Of a DNA stretch of 36,626 nt, positions 24,720 through 34,159 are shown piece after piece. The notes beneath the pieces are model-generated. The model ran no database searches, was not told the origin of the DNA, and was given only the letters and a program-made list of their open reading frames with translations. The stretch comes from Bacteroidales bacterium (GTDB lineage: Bacteria > Bacteroidota > Bacteroidia > Bacteroidales > JAADJA01). The stretch lies in NCBI GenBank assembly GCA_016933115.1, contig JAFGBL010000088.1:1-36626 (forward strand). The letters are read 5' to 3'. The translations under genes were made by a program, and so were the position numbers. How positions within the stretch are numbered: the first letter of the stretch is position 1; each line of letters begins with the position of its first letter.

Positions 24720-25097
24720 TTAGAAGATATCTTTAAGGATTTTGGCAATGTTTTCAAAAGCCTGGTCATTTTTGATAACATAATGTCTGGCACCTTTTGA
24801 AATGGTTTTCGCAGCTACTGCATACCGCTCCTGGCTGGAAAGCATTATAACCTTGGGGTCCAGTTTTTTATTTCTGATCTCTTCAAGAATTTCCAGACCG
24901 TTGGCGGCATCTTTATAAACATCGTTCAGGTAATAATCCAGGATGATCAGGTCGGGTTCATGGTAGAGGTTTTCCAAACATTCTTCCCCGGTTCCAAAAG
25001 CCATTACTTCATAGGCTGGGTTCCTCTTAAGGTGATCGGATAACATCTCTGCAAACATGATATTATCATCCACAACAAAAATCAATTTTTGCTTCAT
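24720..25097 (-). CDS. Single-domain response regulator
   Basis: A 125-aa receiver domain without an output domain. The acidic pair Asp10-Asp11 (FVVDDNIMF), phospho-acceptor Asp54 (DLIILDYYLND), switch Ser in VIMLSSQ and conserved Lys in YVIKND are present. I start at 25097 (MKQKLIFVVDDN); the ATG at 25145 would add 16 residues before the first strand. It begins 69 bp after the hybrid kinase stop on the same strand and is probably co-transcribed with it. It may be the final acceptor of the relay or a phosphate sink, acting by protein contact. Confidence 0.88.
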   Translation of the reverse strand: MKQKLIFVVDDNIMFAEMLSDHLKRNPAYEVMAFGTGEECLENLYHEPDLIILDYYLNDVYKDAANGLEILEEIRNKKLDPKVIMLSSQERYAVAAKTISKGARHYVIKNDQAFENIAKILKDIF

Positions 25098-25166
25098 AAT
25101 TTTATTCTCAAATTCAAGCCAAAGATATATAAATTCATTTTCCAAGCCTGTTCAAATGTGCCTGTA

Positions 25167-27893
25167 TTATACCGGGGTCATCATCATTTTAATCTGATGC
25201 AACAGCTCTTCCGGTTCAAACGGTTTTGAAATATAACCGTCCATTCCGGCGTCAAAACAACGGTCCACTTCTGCCTTCAACACATTGGCGGTCATTGCAA
25301 TGATGGGTATTTCGCTTTTTCTGCCACCCATTTTTCGTATCGATTTGGTGGCTTCATAACCATCCATATCGGGCATTTGAATATCCATCAGTATCAGGTC
25401 ATATTCATTGTTTTGAACCTTTTCAACGGCAATTTCCCCATTCGCGGCCACATCTATTTTGATACCGGGCATTTGTGTTTCAAGAACATCACGGGCGACC
25501 ATTACATTGAATTCATTATCTTCTGCCAACAGGATGGTAAGATCGTTCAGTTTAATATCGGAAGTGTTAACCACTTCAGAATCCACGTTATCAGCCAAAT
25601 TGAATGGTATTTCCACATAAAAAGTACTTCCCTTATTTATTTCGCTTTCAACCCGAATTTGACCCTTATGGAGTTCGACCAGCCTTTTGCAGATGGTAAG
25701 CCCCAGCCCGGTTCCTCCATACTTCCGGGTAGTATCGGTATCACCTTGTGTGAATATTTCAAAAACCTGTTCAATTTTATCTTCTGCGATACCAATACCT
25801 GTATCACTAATAATGAACCGGATCAATACCTGATCTTCAGTTTTATGTTTTAAATCTGCTTTGATTGTAACACTTCCTTTTTCAGTAAATTTTACAGCAT
25901 TGCTTGCCAGGTTTAAAATGATCTGACCGAGATGAGTCGGGTCGCCACAAATAAATTTTGGTATATTCGGATCGGTTTTCAGTATCAGTTTTAATCCTTT
26001 TTCTTCTGCCTTGAACCTCAACATATTTCTAATATTTTTAAAAACATTTGCCGGTTCAAAAGGGATGGATTCAGGTTCTATTTTCCCTGATTCGAGTTTA
26101 CTTAAATCCAGGATTTCGTTAAGTATCACCAATAAACTTTCCGAGCTTTGGCGAATGGCATCCAGGTATTTCTCCTGCTCGGGAAGGTGATTGTTTCGAA
26201 TCAGGATGTCCGTAATTCCCTTGATAGCATTCATGGGTGTCCGTATCTCATGGCTCATATTGGCCAGGAATTGTTCCTTGACTTTCTCGCTCCTGGTTGC
26301 CCGTGTTTTTTCCGTTTCGGCAATCATTCGCTGGCGGTCGGCTTCTTCCTTGCGCTCCAAAAGTTCGCGTCCGGCTCGCCGGATGAACCTCAACCTATTC
26401 CATAATCCGGCAGAAACAATCAGGAACATGACAACCCCTGCAAAATAGAGTTTTTTCTGTGTACGTTGATTTTTAAGCAGGGCCTCCTGCAATTCATCTT
26501 TTTTCTCCTGCAACAATTTATCTTCGAGTTTTTCCTTTTGATAATTATACTCCATATCCATTTGTACGGCTGCTTTTAAGTTGGCTTTGGCATCTACAGA
26601 ATCCTTAAATTGCATCGAAATTTGCTGATGTTCAAAGGCAAGCAGGTAATTATCAATTTTGGAATAAGTATTGGCCAGAAACTGGTTAATTTTATAAATT
26701 TGAAAATAATTATTTTGTTTAGTTGCGATGGAGAGGGCTTTCTTGAAATCGTTTAATGCTTTGTCATATTGTTTTTCCTTTAACCAGATTTCTCCCCGGT
26801 AGGTAAATATTTTTACAAGACCCAGGCTGTTCATGATATCATTTGCCGTATTTTCTGCCAAAGTAATATATGTAAGAGCACTATCCAGGTTGTTTTTTCT
26901 CTCATAGAGTTGAGCAATTTTTATAAAGGTATGCATTACACCATCCTGGTTTCCTTTATTCAGAAATGCATGCTCAGCCAGTCGTAAATAATAAAGGGCC
27001 TTTTCGTAATTTCCTTTTTCAAGATAAATTTCTGCAATATATCCATCCGATGCACCAATCCCGTCATATTCATTTATTGCATACCTTAACTCAGCGGCTT
27101 TTTCATGATTTTTAAGCGCAGTCAGCGTATCGCCCATATACATGAACGTGTTTCCCAGATCATTATAAACAGTAGCGATCCCTGCGGTGTCGCCTATTTC
27201 TTCAAACAATGCTTTTGCCGAATTGAGTTTTTCAATGGCTGCCGATCGGTCGTTTAACCTGTTAAGAATAGCTGCTATTGTAATGTATGCAGTACCAATA
27301 CCATCCTTATTTCCTAAGGCTTCCTGAATTTTCAAATCCTGAAGGTGGTATTTCAATGCTTCTGAAAAATTTCCCAAATACCGGTTATTCAACCCAATGA
27401 AATAGTAGCAAAGAGCCTGTGCCTTCAGGTCATTGTTGATGATGGCTTGTTGACAGGCTTTATTATAATATTGGTTGGCAATGACATATTGAGTAGTTAA
27501 ATCATACACTCGACCCATCCTCATAAACAACTTGTATGTTTCTTCCCCATCCTCAAACTCCTTGTAAATCTCCATTGCATCTCCATAACATTGCCTGGCA
27601 CGTCCAAGCTGACCCGAGGTTCCGTAAGCAGTAACCAGGTAACTCAAAGCTTCGGCTTTTTGGAGTTTTAATTTTTTAAGGTCGGAAGATCTGATAGGGC
27701 CCTCATGCGAGCCAATCTGGTTATTGAGCATGTCAACCGCACAATTACCGTATTTACATACACTGTCAGTTTCGCTCACCTCCAGATATTCCCTGGCCAA
27801 CTTGTTCCAGGTCGATATCAGGCTGTCCAATTCCTCTTGTGCAAACGACTGGCCAACAATGAAAATGAATAAGATGAGAACGATCCTTTGCAT
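25167..27893 (-). CDS. TPR-containing hybrid histidine kinase
   Basis: A 908-aa membrane sensor. Residues 1-18 are a signal peptide. Tetratricopeptide repeats fill about 75-430, with several spaced A-x-x-Y / G-x-Y-x-x-A-L units, giving a periplasmic sensor. A coiled coil (about 445-480), a single membrane helix (482-499) and a second coiled coil (505-540) lead to HisKA with His548 in NMSHEIRTPMNA. The HATPase domain has NLASNAVKFTEKG, DTGIGI and YGGTGLGLTICKRL. The C-terminal receiver (787-905) has phospho-acceptor Asp837 in LILMDIQMPDMDGYEA. There is no Hpt or DNA-binding domain; the Hpt protein at 24304 may complete the relay. The ligand is unknown. Confidence 0.93.
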   Translation of the reverse strand: MQRIVLILFIFIVGQSFAQEELDSLISTWNKLAREYLEVSETDSVCKYGNCAVDMLNNQIGSHEGPIRSSDLKKLKLQKAEALSYLVTAYGTSGQLGRARQCYGDAMEIYKEFEDGEETYKLFMRMGRVYDLTTQYVIANQYYNKACQQAIINNDLKAQALCYYFIGLNNRYLGNFSEALKYHLQDLKIQEALGNKDGIGTAYITIAAILNRLNDRSAAIEKLNSAKALFEEIGDTAGIATVYNDLGNTFMYMGDTLTALKNHEKAAELRYAINEYDGIGASDGYIAEIYLEKGNYEKALYYLRLAEHAFLNKGNQDGVMHTFIKIAQLYERKNNLDSALTYITLAENTANDIMNSLGLVKIFTYRGEIWLKEKQYDKALNDFKKALSIATKQNNYFQIYKINQFLANTYSKIDNYLLAFEHQQISMQFKDSVDAKANLKAAVQMDMEYNYQKEKLEDKLLQEKKDELQEALLKNQRTQKKLYFAGVVMFLIVSAGLWNRLRFIRRAGRELLERKEEADRQRMIAETEKTRATRSEKVKEQFLANMSHEIRTPMNAIKGITDILIRNNHLPEQEKYLDAIRQSSESLLVILNEILDLSKLESGKIEPESIPFEPANVFKNIRNMLRFKAEEKGLKLILKTDPNIPKFICGDPTHLGQIILNLASNAVKFTEKGSVTIKADLKHKTEDQVLIRFIISDTGIGIAEDKIEQVFEIFTQGDTDTTRKYGGTGLGLTICKRLVELHKGQIRVESEINKGSTFYVEIPFNLADNVDSEVVNTSDIKLNDLTILLAEDNEFNVMVARDVLETQMPGIKIDVAANGEIAVEKVQNNEYDLILMDIQMPDMDGYEATKSIRKMGGRKSEIPIIAMTANVLKAEVDRCFDAGMDGYISKPFEPEELLHQIKMMMTPV

Positions 27894-28345
27894 AAAAGAG
27901 AAAATATGTTGTAATACTATCAGCCTGATTGGTTTGTTTTTAGCTCAACTCAAATAATAACAACAGTTAAAGGTGATTTTTGTTTGGTGATATTAATTTT
28001 TAAAGTATAGGATAAATAAGTATAAAAAGAAGCATATACCTGAGACTTGCCGTGTCACCAGGAATTACAAAACGATGAGATTTAATGGCATATCGGTGGC
28101 GGTGTAGGCCATGCACGAACCTATATGTACTTGCTGCGAACCGCACATCCTGGCGAAGTAACTGGGAGTGTTTGGCTACAACAATTAAAGGAAATTTGCA
28201 CAAAGCAAAATATTCATGTTTTTGGGTAATAGTAAGGTTCAATGTTATATTAAACGTCGGGTTTTTGAAATGCCCTGGTTTTAAATTGATAAAAGTTGTT
28301 TCCCTGTATTTCCGGTCATTCCAATTATTCCAGTCAATTAGAGAT
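27894..28345. other. 452-bp gap with unexplained GC-richer core
   Basis: Between the kinase start and the gatD stop. The segment 28035-28190 is clearly richer in G and C than its AT-rich flanks and contains stretches such as GGTGGCGGTGTAGGCC. An 80-codon minus-strand frame covers 28000-28242, but its translation matches no family I know and lacks a good start context. It could be a decayed gene, a repeat element or a structured RNA. No terminator is recognised. Confidence 0.4.
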
Positions 28346-29731
28346 TTATTTGTGCACCTTCCTCACAAACTCCTCAACAGCCGGAACGCCACCCTGGTAA
28401 ACCAGGTAGCCATTGTAGGGTTCCCGATCGGTTATTTCGTAGTTAATGGGAGTTAGCATAATCTTTTTCACTTCCTCGGGGTCGTCGGTTTGTCCGAGTG
28501 TCCAGCTTAGTTTGACCCATGCTACTTCAGGAAGCATATTACCGAGTGGGATGATGCCTTTTGCCATCATGTCCCGGCCGGTATCATAGACAAACATATG
28601 AACATAACCCCAGATGGTTTGCAGGGTCATATACATGTGAACCCCTTTGGCATGAGCCCTTTCAATGGCAGGATAAAGCTCCTTGTTTACATGTCCCAGT
28701 CCGGTTCCTACGATGATAATCCCTTTGTAACCGGCTTCAACCAGCATATCGATGGTATCGGGTTTAATTCCAGGATAATAATACAGCATGGTCACCTGGT
28801 CGTTGAAATAGGGAAGAATTTTCACATTGCGGTCCTTGCGCCTGTGGCTAAAGTTTTTTTTGATGTGAATGATCTCTCCCCTTTTAACCCTGGCCACTGG
28901 GGTATCTCCAATGGTCCTGAAAGTAGACCTGTAGGAGGAGTGCATCTTCCTCACCCTGGTACCGCGATGAAGTAACCCGTAAATGTCGGAAGTAGGACCG
29001 AACATACAAACCAATACCTCGGCAATGTCGGAATGGCCGGCTGTATACATGGCGTTCATCAGGTTGATGGCAGCATCAGAACTGGGCCGGTCGGAAGACC
29101 TTTGGGACCCGACAAGCACAATTGGAACAGGTGAATTCTGAACCATAAAAGTCAAAACTGCTCCGGTGTGATGCAAGGTATCGGTACCATGGCCAATAAC
29201 GATTCCGTCAACCCCGTTTTCTATTTCTTTACCAATCGCTTTTGCAAGGGCAACATATTGTTTGGGACCCATGTTTTCAGAAAAAACAGCAAATACTTTT
29301 TCTGTTTCAAGGTTGCAAATTTCGGCCAACTCTGGGACCGCTCCATACAATTCACCGGGCGAAAATGCGGGAATTACAGCCCCGGTGCGGTAATCAAGCC
29401 TGGATGCAATGGTTCCACCGGTTCCGAACAGTTTTACTTTGGGCAATCCCGGCGTAACGGGAAATTGTTTTTCGGGAATTTTATAAACGGCTTTTTTATA
29501 GCCGGTTTCCTTCATACCGGTGACGGTTTTAATGTCAATCCCAATGTTGTAACCGGTTTGTATTTTGACCACAATATGCTGGTCGTCGTCGTTTTCGGAC
29601 CTGGGCAATACGGTGCCTTTAAAAAGCCCTCTGGTGGTTTCTATCTCTGCCTGGCCCCAAACCCTTACCTTAAATTTCTTCAGCATTTCCAATGCTTCAC
29701 CCTTATAACCCTGAAAAAAGTCCTGATCCAT
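28346..29731 (-). CDS. gatD: Glutamyl-tRNA(Gln) amidotransferase subunit D (archaeal type)
   Basis: The glutaminase subunit of GatDE. It releases ammonia from glutamine, or asparagine, for amidation of Glu-tRNA(Gln). It is 461 aa with an N-terminal beta-barrel domain (about 20-75: VRVWGQAEIETTRGLFKG) followed by an L-asparaginase-type domain. Catalytic residues align with archaeal GatD: Thr107 in GTGGTIAS, Thr183-Asp184 in GHGTDT and Lys262 in RGTRVRKMHSSYRSTF. The barrel plus RGTRVRKMH separates it from ordinary L-asparaginase. gatE lies 11 bp upstream in the same operon, which settles the assignment. GatDE was described as an archaeal hallmark, so its presence here is unusual. Confidence 0.93.
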   Translation of the reverse strand: MDQDFFQGYKGEALEMLKKFKVRVWGQAEIETTRGLFKGTVLPRSENDDDQHIVVKIQTGYNIGIDIKTVTGMKETGYKKAVYKIPEKQFPVTPGLPKVKLFGTGGTIASRLDYRTGAVIPAFSPGELYGAVPELAEICNLETEKVFAVFSENMGPKQYVALAKAIGKEIENGVDGIVIGHGTDTLHHTGAVLTFMVQNSPVPIVLVGSQRSSDRPSSDAAINLMNAMYTAGHSDIAEVLVCMFGPTSDIYGLLHRGTRVRKMHSSYRSTFRTIGDTPVARVKRGEIIHIKKNFSHRRKDRNVKILPYFNDQVTMLYYYPGIKPDTIDMLVEAGYKGIIIVGTGLGHVNKELYPAIERAHAKGVHMYMTLQTIWGYVHMFVYDTGRDMMAKGIIPLGNMLPEVAWVKLSWTLGQTDDPEEVKKIMLTPINYEITDREPYNGYLVYQGGVPAVEEFVRKVHK

Positions 29732-29742
29732 TCTAATAATCC

Positions 29743-31710
29743 TTAAATGTTTTCAATATAATGTTTTAATTCCTTCAATGGCATGTTACCAACCGACTTA
29801 TTCCTAAGTTTTCCCATGATCCAGTTAACTTCATTCTTCCTGGTTTTTTTGATACCTTCCTCCTCGAATTTATGCCTGATAAATGGAATTTGGGAAATGA
29901 TCTCTTGTTTGGGTATTCTTTTGAATTTGATGCTTTCGACAACCGAATCGAAATCCATTTTCGGAAATTCATACACCACCGGAAGCATGTATTCGGCAAG
30001 TTCCAGTTCAAGATTTTGTTCCTTAAGGTAGCGGAACAATGCATAGATTATTTTGTAATTAAATGCCTCTGCCGATTTGTAGTGGCCTTCGACATATTTG
30101 AGGGTGTGCCCGAAAAACGTCCCTGTATAAACAGGATCAATCCCCAACTCATTGATGATCCGTTCGATCAGATCAAAATGGTTTTTACTGAAAATATAGG
30201 TGTAGGTATCTTCCGGGATGTTCCATTTTTTGAGTTGGTGGTAACGGTCGATCACATCGGAGGGCATGTTTTTCATTAGCAATTCGATATATTCATTGTC
30301 GAGCGGAATGGGGGCGCTGTCGGTATCGGGATACATACGGTCGGCACCGGGCAGAACCCGTTCAAAAATGGTGGTGCCGTTTTCAAATGACTTCCGGGTT
30401 TCATTGGGGACTCCTTCAAATGCCATTTTACATCGTTCTTCAATGGCTTCCAGAGCAGTAGTGATGTCCTCCTCCGGCCCCCAGAAAATGATTTGTGCAT
30501 CCTCCCTGCCTGCCTTTAGTTTTTCCCTCAATTTGTTCCATTCTTCCTCCTTGAGGGAAGGTTCCATTTCTTCTGACTGGATCATAAAGGGATGTTCAAG
30601 GCAGGCAATAACAAACAACCGGTCGCTGATTTCATTAGCGAACATTTTGCCGGGTTGGGTAAAATGGGAAAGAATCCCTTTGAAGCCTGGGAGATTTACT
30701 GCATAAACCCGCTTATTGCCCGAAATAGCTGCTTTCACGGTTGGATTTTTTGTTTTGAACCACGAACTGACCGGGATGCTTGATATTTTCCAGTTTTGCT
30801 GATCCTTGATTTTTTCCCTGAGCAACTCCCTTATATGAAGCAAGGCCCACTGCCTGAAGGCTTCAATATGAGTAAGTTCAGGAATCCATTTGGTATGCGC
30901 AACCCCTTTGATCTCTACCCGCGAACCGCCCCTACAACTCACATTCACATCCTGTCTGCCGCTGCCTATTCCGGTTCTGACAAGGCCGGTGCTGCGATTT
31001 AGGAAACGGATGTAATTACATGCTTCTTTTACCTCCTCCGGATTTACGCAATCGGGATAAGTAACGGTTTCGATCAGCGGCATGCCCAGGCGGTCGGTTC
31101 GGTAAATCCTTGTATGGCCGATATCCGAAACTTCACGGCACGAATCTTCCTCAAGGCTGAGTTGGATCAGCCTGATTTTTTTATGCTTCAGGTATATCTC
31201 ACCTTCCACTCCGATGATGCCGGTCCGTTGGAATCCTGTCGGAATACTTCCATCCAGGTATTGCTTTCGGGTGATATGGACTTCTCCAACAATGTTGAGT
31301 TTGGAAAGCAGCGAAATTCTAATGGCAATTTCCAGTGCTTCGGGATTGATGCGGAATGGAGGAGTATCATCGATATCGTAAGTACAGGCATTATCATTCG
31401 AAAGATGGTAAATAATTTCTTTCCGGGTTTTAAACTCCATCAGGGCAGTGCCGTCGTACTCTCCCAGCTCGCTCAGTGTAGGCCGCATGTGCCGGATGAT
31501 CTCGGCATCGTATTCTTCCGGTTTCTGGAAAATACCGGCCGGACATTTGCAAAAGAGTTTATGTTCTGTTTTTAATTGCTGGTGTACTTCCAATCCCGAC
31601 ATGAACCCGATGCGGTCGTAATCTTTCTGCGTAGCTTTTTTACGTGGAACATATCCGATAGCTTCCCTGGTGGATTCATAGTTTTCGGAAGCATTGAATG
31701 ATTTCTGCAT
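29743..31710 (-). CDS. gatE: Glutamyl-tRNA(Gln) amidotransferase subunit E (archaeal type)
   Basis: The tRNA-binding and kinase/transamidase subunit of GatDE, which activates Glu-tRNA(Gln) with ATP and amidates it to Gln-tRNA(Gln). It is 655 aa, full length for GatE and longer than bacterial GatB (about 480). The GatB-like cradle begins IGFMSGLEVHQQLKTEHKLFC with Cys ligands in LFCKCP, followed by RLIQLSLEEDSCRE and YRTDRLGMPLIETVTYPD. An AspRS-like (GAD) insertion of about 120 residues occupies the middle. FERVLPGADRMYPDTDSAP and the helical/Yqey-like tail (VNWIMGKLRNKSVGNMPL) follow. A 33-residue N-terminal extension is present. It is the first gene of the gatE-gatD operon. Confidence 0.94.
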   Translation of the reverse strand: MQKSFNASENYESTREAIGYVPRKKATQKDYDRIGFMSGLEVHQQLKTEHKLFCKCPAGIFQKPEEYDAEIIRHMRPTLSELGEYDGTALMEFKTRKEIIYHLSNDNACTYDIDDTPPFRINPEALEIAIRISLLSKLNIVGEVHITRKQYLDGSIPTGFQRTGIIGVEGEIYLKHKKIRLIQLSLEEDSCREVSDIGHTRIYRTDRLGMPLIETVTYPDCVNPEEVKEACNYIRFLNRSTGLVRTGIGSGRQDVNVSCRGGSRVEIKGVAHTKWIPELTHIEAFRQWALLHIRELLREKIKDQQNWKISSIPVSSWFKTKNPTVKAAISGNKRVYAVNLPGFKGILSHFTQPGKMFANEISDRLFVIACLEHPFMIQSEEMEPSLKEEEWNKLREKLKAGREDAQIIFWGPEEDITTALEAIEERCKMAFEGVPNETRKSFENGTTIFERVLPGADRMYPDTDSAPIPLDNEYIELLMKNMPSDVIDRYHQLKKWNIPEDTYTYIFSKNHFDLIERIINELGIDPVYTGTFFGHTLKYVEGHYKSAEAFNYKIIYALFRYLKEQNLELELAEYMLPVVYEFPKMDFDSVVESIKFKRIPKQEIISQIPFIRHKFEEEGIKKTRKNEVNWIMGKLRNKSVGNMPLKELKHYIENI

Positions 31711-31796
31711 ATTTAAACTTAAACTATATCGATGAATAAAAACCGGTCAAAAGTATAGATTTAAAATTCAAAACCAAATTGATCATTTGAAAAATA

Positions 31797-31827
31797 TTTG
31801 ATTATTTTTATGATTCATTAATTGTTG
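31797..31827 (+). promoter_or_regulatory. Candidate promoter for the EEP-fold gene
   Basis: TTTG at 31797-31800 and TAATTGTTG at 31819-31827, separated by 18 bp, approximate the Bacteroidota pattern TTTG-N19-TAnnTTTG with one mismatch. They lie 35 bp before the start codon at 31862, in the 151-bp divergent gap with gatE. Confidence 0.4.
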
Positions 31828-31861
31828 TTGACCGGTTGCAAATCTGTAATAAATATATAAT

Positions 31862-32899
31862 ATGATAAATAGGTTAGTACTGGTGTTCCTGTTGTATGGT
31901 GTATTTTCAAATATTACCTTTGGTCAGAACAATAAGTTAAGGGTAGTTTTCTGGAACCTGGAAAATTTATTTGATACACGCGATGACACCCTTAAACTGG
32001 ACAATGAATTTCTGCCGGAAAGTAAAAGACATTGGGACAATCATAGATTCTATAAAAAACTTAATAACACATACAAAGTAATCATCGGAATAGGAGAATG
32101 GGACCCTCCCGCCATGATTGGTTTATGTGAGGTGGAAAACAGGTATGTATTGAACCAACTCATTTATGAAACGCCTTTAAAAAATTTCAATTACGGGATT
32201 GTCCACTACGAAAGCCCTGACAGGCGCGGTATTGATGTTGCCTTTCTGTACCGGAAATCCATTTTTACGATCGATACTTCACTGGCTGTTTCAATCCGCT
32301 TCCCATTTGATCCCGGTTCCCGTACCCGTGATATACTTTACATCAGGGGAAGAATTATCACCGGAGACACATTGCATTTATATGTCAATCACTGGCCTTC
32401 GCGCTATGGTGGATATCTCGAAACCAAACCCAAACGGAATTTTGTCGCGGAAATTTTAAAATCTCACACCGATTCGTTGTTTCGTTTCAATCCATCTGCG
32501 AAAATAATCGTCATGGGCGATTTTAATGATGATCCTACCGACGAGAGCATTTCACAATATTTGATGACTTTCGCCGATACCTTGGGAATGAGGACAGATG
32601 CGCTTTATAATTTAATGGCCCTCAATAAATCGGATAATTTTGAAGGAACTTTAAAATACCAACAGGATTGGAATACCTTCGACCAGTTTATCGTTTCGGG
32701 AAGTTTGATGTACGGTTCATCGCTCCTTATTTCCAATAAAAAAGCTTCGATTTTTCATCCCGGCTACCTGCTTGAACCGGATGATAAATTTTTGGGCAGT
32801 AAACCGTTCAGAACATACAGCGGATTCAAGTATAACGGAGGATTCAGCGATCACCTCCCGGTTTATTTGGATTTGATTTACAATGATCAAACTGAATAG
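31862..32899 (+). CDS. Secreted endonuclease/exonuclease/phosphatase-fold protein
   Basis: A 345-aa exported metal-dependent hydrolase of the DNase I-like fold. Residues 1-21 are a signal peptide (cut near ITFGQ). Active-site signatures appear in order: VVFWNLENLFD (Asn ligand), MIGLCEVEN (Glu ligand), DRRGIDVAFLY, YVNHWPSR (His), IVMGDFNDDPTD (Asp-x-Asn) and GFSDHLPVYL (Asp-His). It could cut extracellular or periplasmic DNA, or phosphoesters; the fold does not choose between them. Its 3' end lies 11 bp from the convergent permease gene, leaving no room for a separate terminator for each. Confidence 0.88.
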   Translation: MINRLVLVFLLYGVFSNITFGQNNKLRVVFWNLENLFDTRDDTLKLDNEFLPESKRHWDNHRFYKKLNNTYKVIIGIGEWDPPAMIGLCEVENRYVLNQLIYETPLKNFNYGIVHYESPDRRGIDVAFLYRKSIFTIDTSLAVSIRFPFDPGSRTRDILYIRGRIITGDTLHLYVNHWPSRYGGYLETKPKRNFVAEILKSHTDSLFRFNPSAKIIVMGDFNDDPTDESISQYLMTFADTLGMRTDALYNLMALNKSDNFEGTLKYQQDWNTFDQFIVSGSLMYGSSLLISNKKASIFHPGYLLEPDDKFLGSKPFRTYSGFKYNGGFSDHLPVYLDLIYNDQTE

Positions 32900-32910
32900 G
32901 CAATTACCTT

Positions 32911-34137
32911 TTAGCTGAAACGAATCGCCTTGACCGGAGAAATTTTTGTGATCAGGTAGGTTGGTATGATCAGGATCAGGGTGCAAAGCAGGAAGGTTCC
33001 CAGGTTTATTAAAACAATATGCAATAACTCAAGGTTCACAGGTACAACCGGAACATAATACGATTCCTGGTCGAGTTTGAAAATCCCTGTTTTGATTTGG
33101 ATGAAGCACAATCCCATGGCGATCAAATTGCCCCACAGCAGGCCTTTCCCGGTAATGTAACCGGCATTGTAAAGGAATATTTTACGGATGCTTCGGTTTT
33201 TGGCTCCCATCGATTTCAGGATGCCGATCATGTTGGTTTTTTCAAGGATCAGAATAAGCAGGGTCGAAACCATCGTAATTCCCGCAACCAACACCATAAT
33301 AACAATGATGACGATCACATTCAGATCGTGCAACGAGAGCCATTCGAATATTTGGGGTTGCAATTGTTTGATTGTCCTTGAATTCAATTTGTAGCCAATA
33401 ATATTATTAACCAATGTTCCCATTTGATCGATCTGGTTGTAATCGTCGATGAGCACTTCGAATCCTCCGACCTCATCGGAACTCCATTTATTCAGTTTCT
33501 GAATATGCCTGATATCGCCGATCACATAAAGTTTGTCAAATTCCTCCAGCCCTGTTTCGTAAATGCCACTAATTTCAAATTTTCTGCCACGTGGCTGCAT
33601 TTCATCGGCAATCACAAAATACATTCTCAGTGGGTCACCGACATGCAAATTGAGTTTATTGGCCAGTGTTTTACTCACAATAACATAATCGGATGTGATG
33701 GAGTCAGCAACTGTAACATATTTCCCCTGCACAATGCGGGTGCTGAAAAACGACCAGTCAAAATCACTTCCGATACCCTTCAGGATTACCCCTTCAATTT
33801 GATCATCCACTTTAATGATGCCTGCTTTGTTTGCAAAAACCTCAATATGTTTGATCCCTGGAAGGGAGTCGAGGGAAGGGTAAAAGGGCTGGTTGACCGA
33901 TACCGGCGAAGGTTCATAGGATGAATTCTCTTCGTAATTTGTAATCTGAATGTGTGATCCGAACCCGATCACTTTTTCCCGAATCTGTTTCTGAAATCCT
34001 GTTACTATGGCAACTGAAATTATCATCACGGCCAGGCCCAGAGCAACACTTGTGATACCCAACCTGATGATGGGCCTGGAGAAATTCGCCTTGTTTTTGT
34101 TTAAAATCCGGCGGGCAATATAGCGTTCGAAATTCAA
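32911..34137 (-). CDS. LolC/LolE-type ABC transporter permease (FtsX-like)
   Basis: A 408-aa inner-membrane protein with the MacB/LolC layout: one helix near the N-terminus (about 27-48, SVALGLAVMIISVAIVTGF), a periplasmic domain of about 220 residues, and three C-terminal helices with the FtsX core (VAGITMVSTLLILILEKTNM, IGILKSMGAKNRSIRKIFL). The N-terminal FERYIARRI and LGLAVMIISVAI resemble LolC/E, which pull lipoproteins out of the inner membrane for delivery to the outer membrane. No ATPase gene is adjacent, so the partner must lie elsewhere. The lipoprotein role is inferred from family resemblance. Confidence 0.85.
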   Translation of the reverse strand: MNFERYIARRILNKNKANFSRPIIRLGITSVALGLAVMIISVAIVTGFQKQIREKVIGFGSHIQITNYEENSSYEPSPVSVNQPFYPSLDSLPGIKHIEVFANKAGIIKVDDQIEGVILKGIGSDFDWSFFSTRIVQGKYVTVADSITSDYVIVSKTLANKLNLHVGDPLRMYFVIADEMQPRGRKFEISGIYETGLEEFDKLYVIGDIRHIQKLNKWSSDEVGGFEVLIDDYNQIDQMGTLVNNIIGYKLNSRTIKQLQPQIFEWLSLHDLNVIVIIVIMVLVAGITMVSTLLILILEKTNMIGILKSMGAKNRSIRKIFLYNAGYITGKGLLWGNLIAMGLCFIQIKTGIFKLDQESYYVPVVPVNLELLHIVLINLGTFLLCTLILIIPTYLITKISPVKAIRFS

Positions 34138-34151
34138 ATGAATGTTTTGTG

Positions 34152-34159
34152 CAAAAATA
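34152..34159 (-). promoter_or_regulatory. Candidate -7 box for the permease gene
   Basis: On the minus strand this reads TATTTTTG, an exact TAnnTTTG match, 15 bp before the permease start codon at 34137. No TTTG lies at the usual -33 distance and the leader would be very short, so confidence is low. Confidence 0.3.

Noticed and set aside
28000..28242. 80-codon minus-strand frame
   Set aside because: No family match and poor coding character; reported only as an unexplained GC-richer island.
28346..29731. Plain L-asparaginase instead of GatD
   Set aside because: The N-terminal barrel, the RGTRVRKMHSSYRSTF segment and the adjacent gatE identify GatD.
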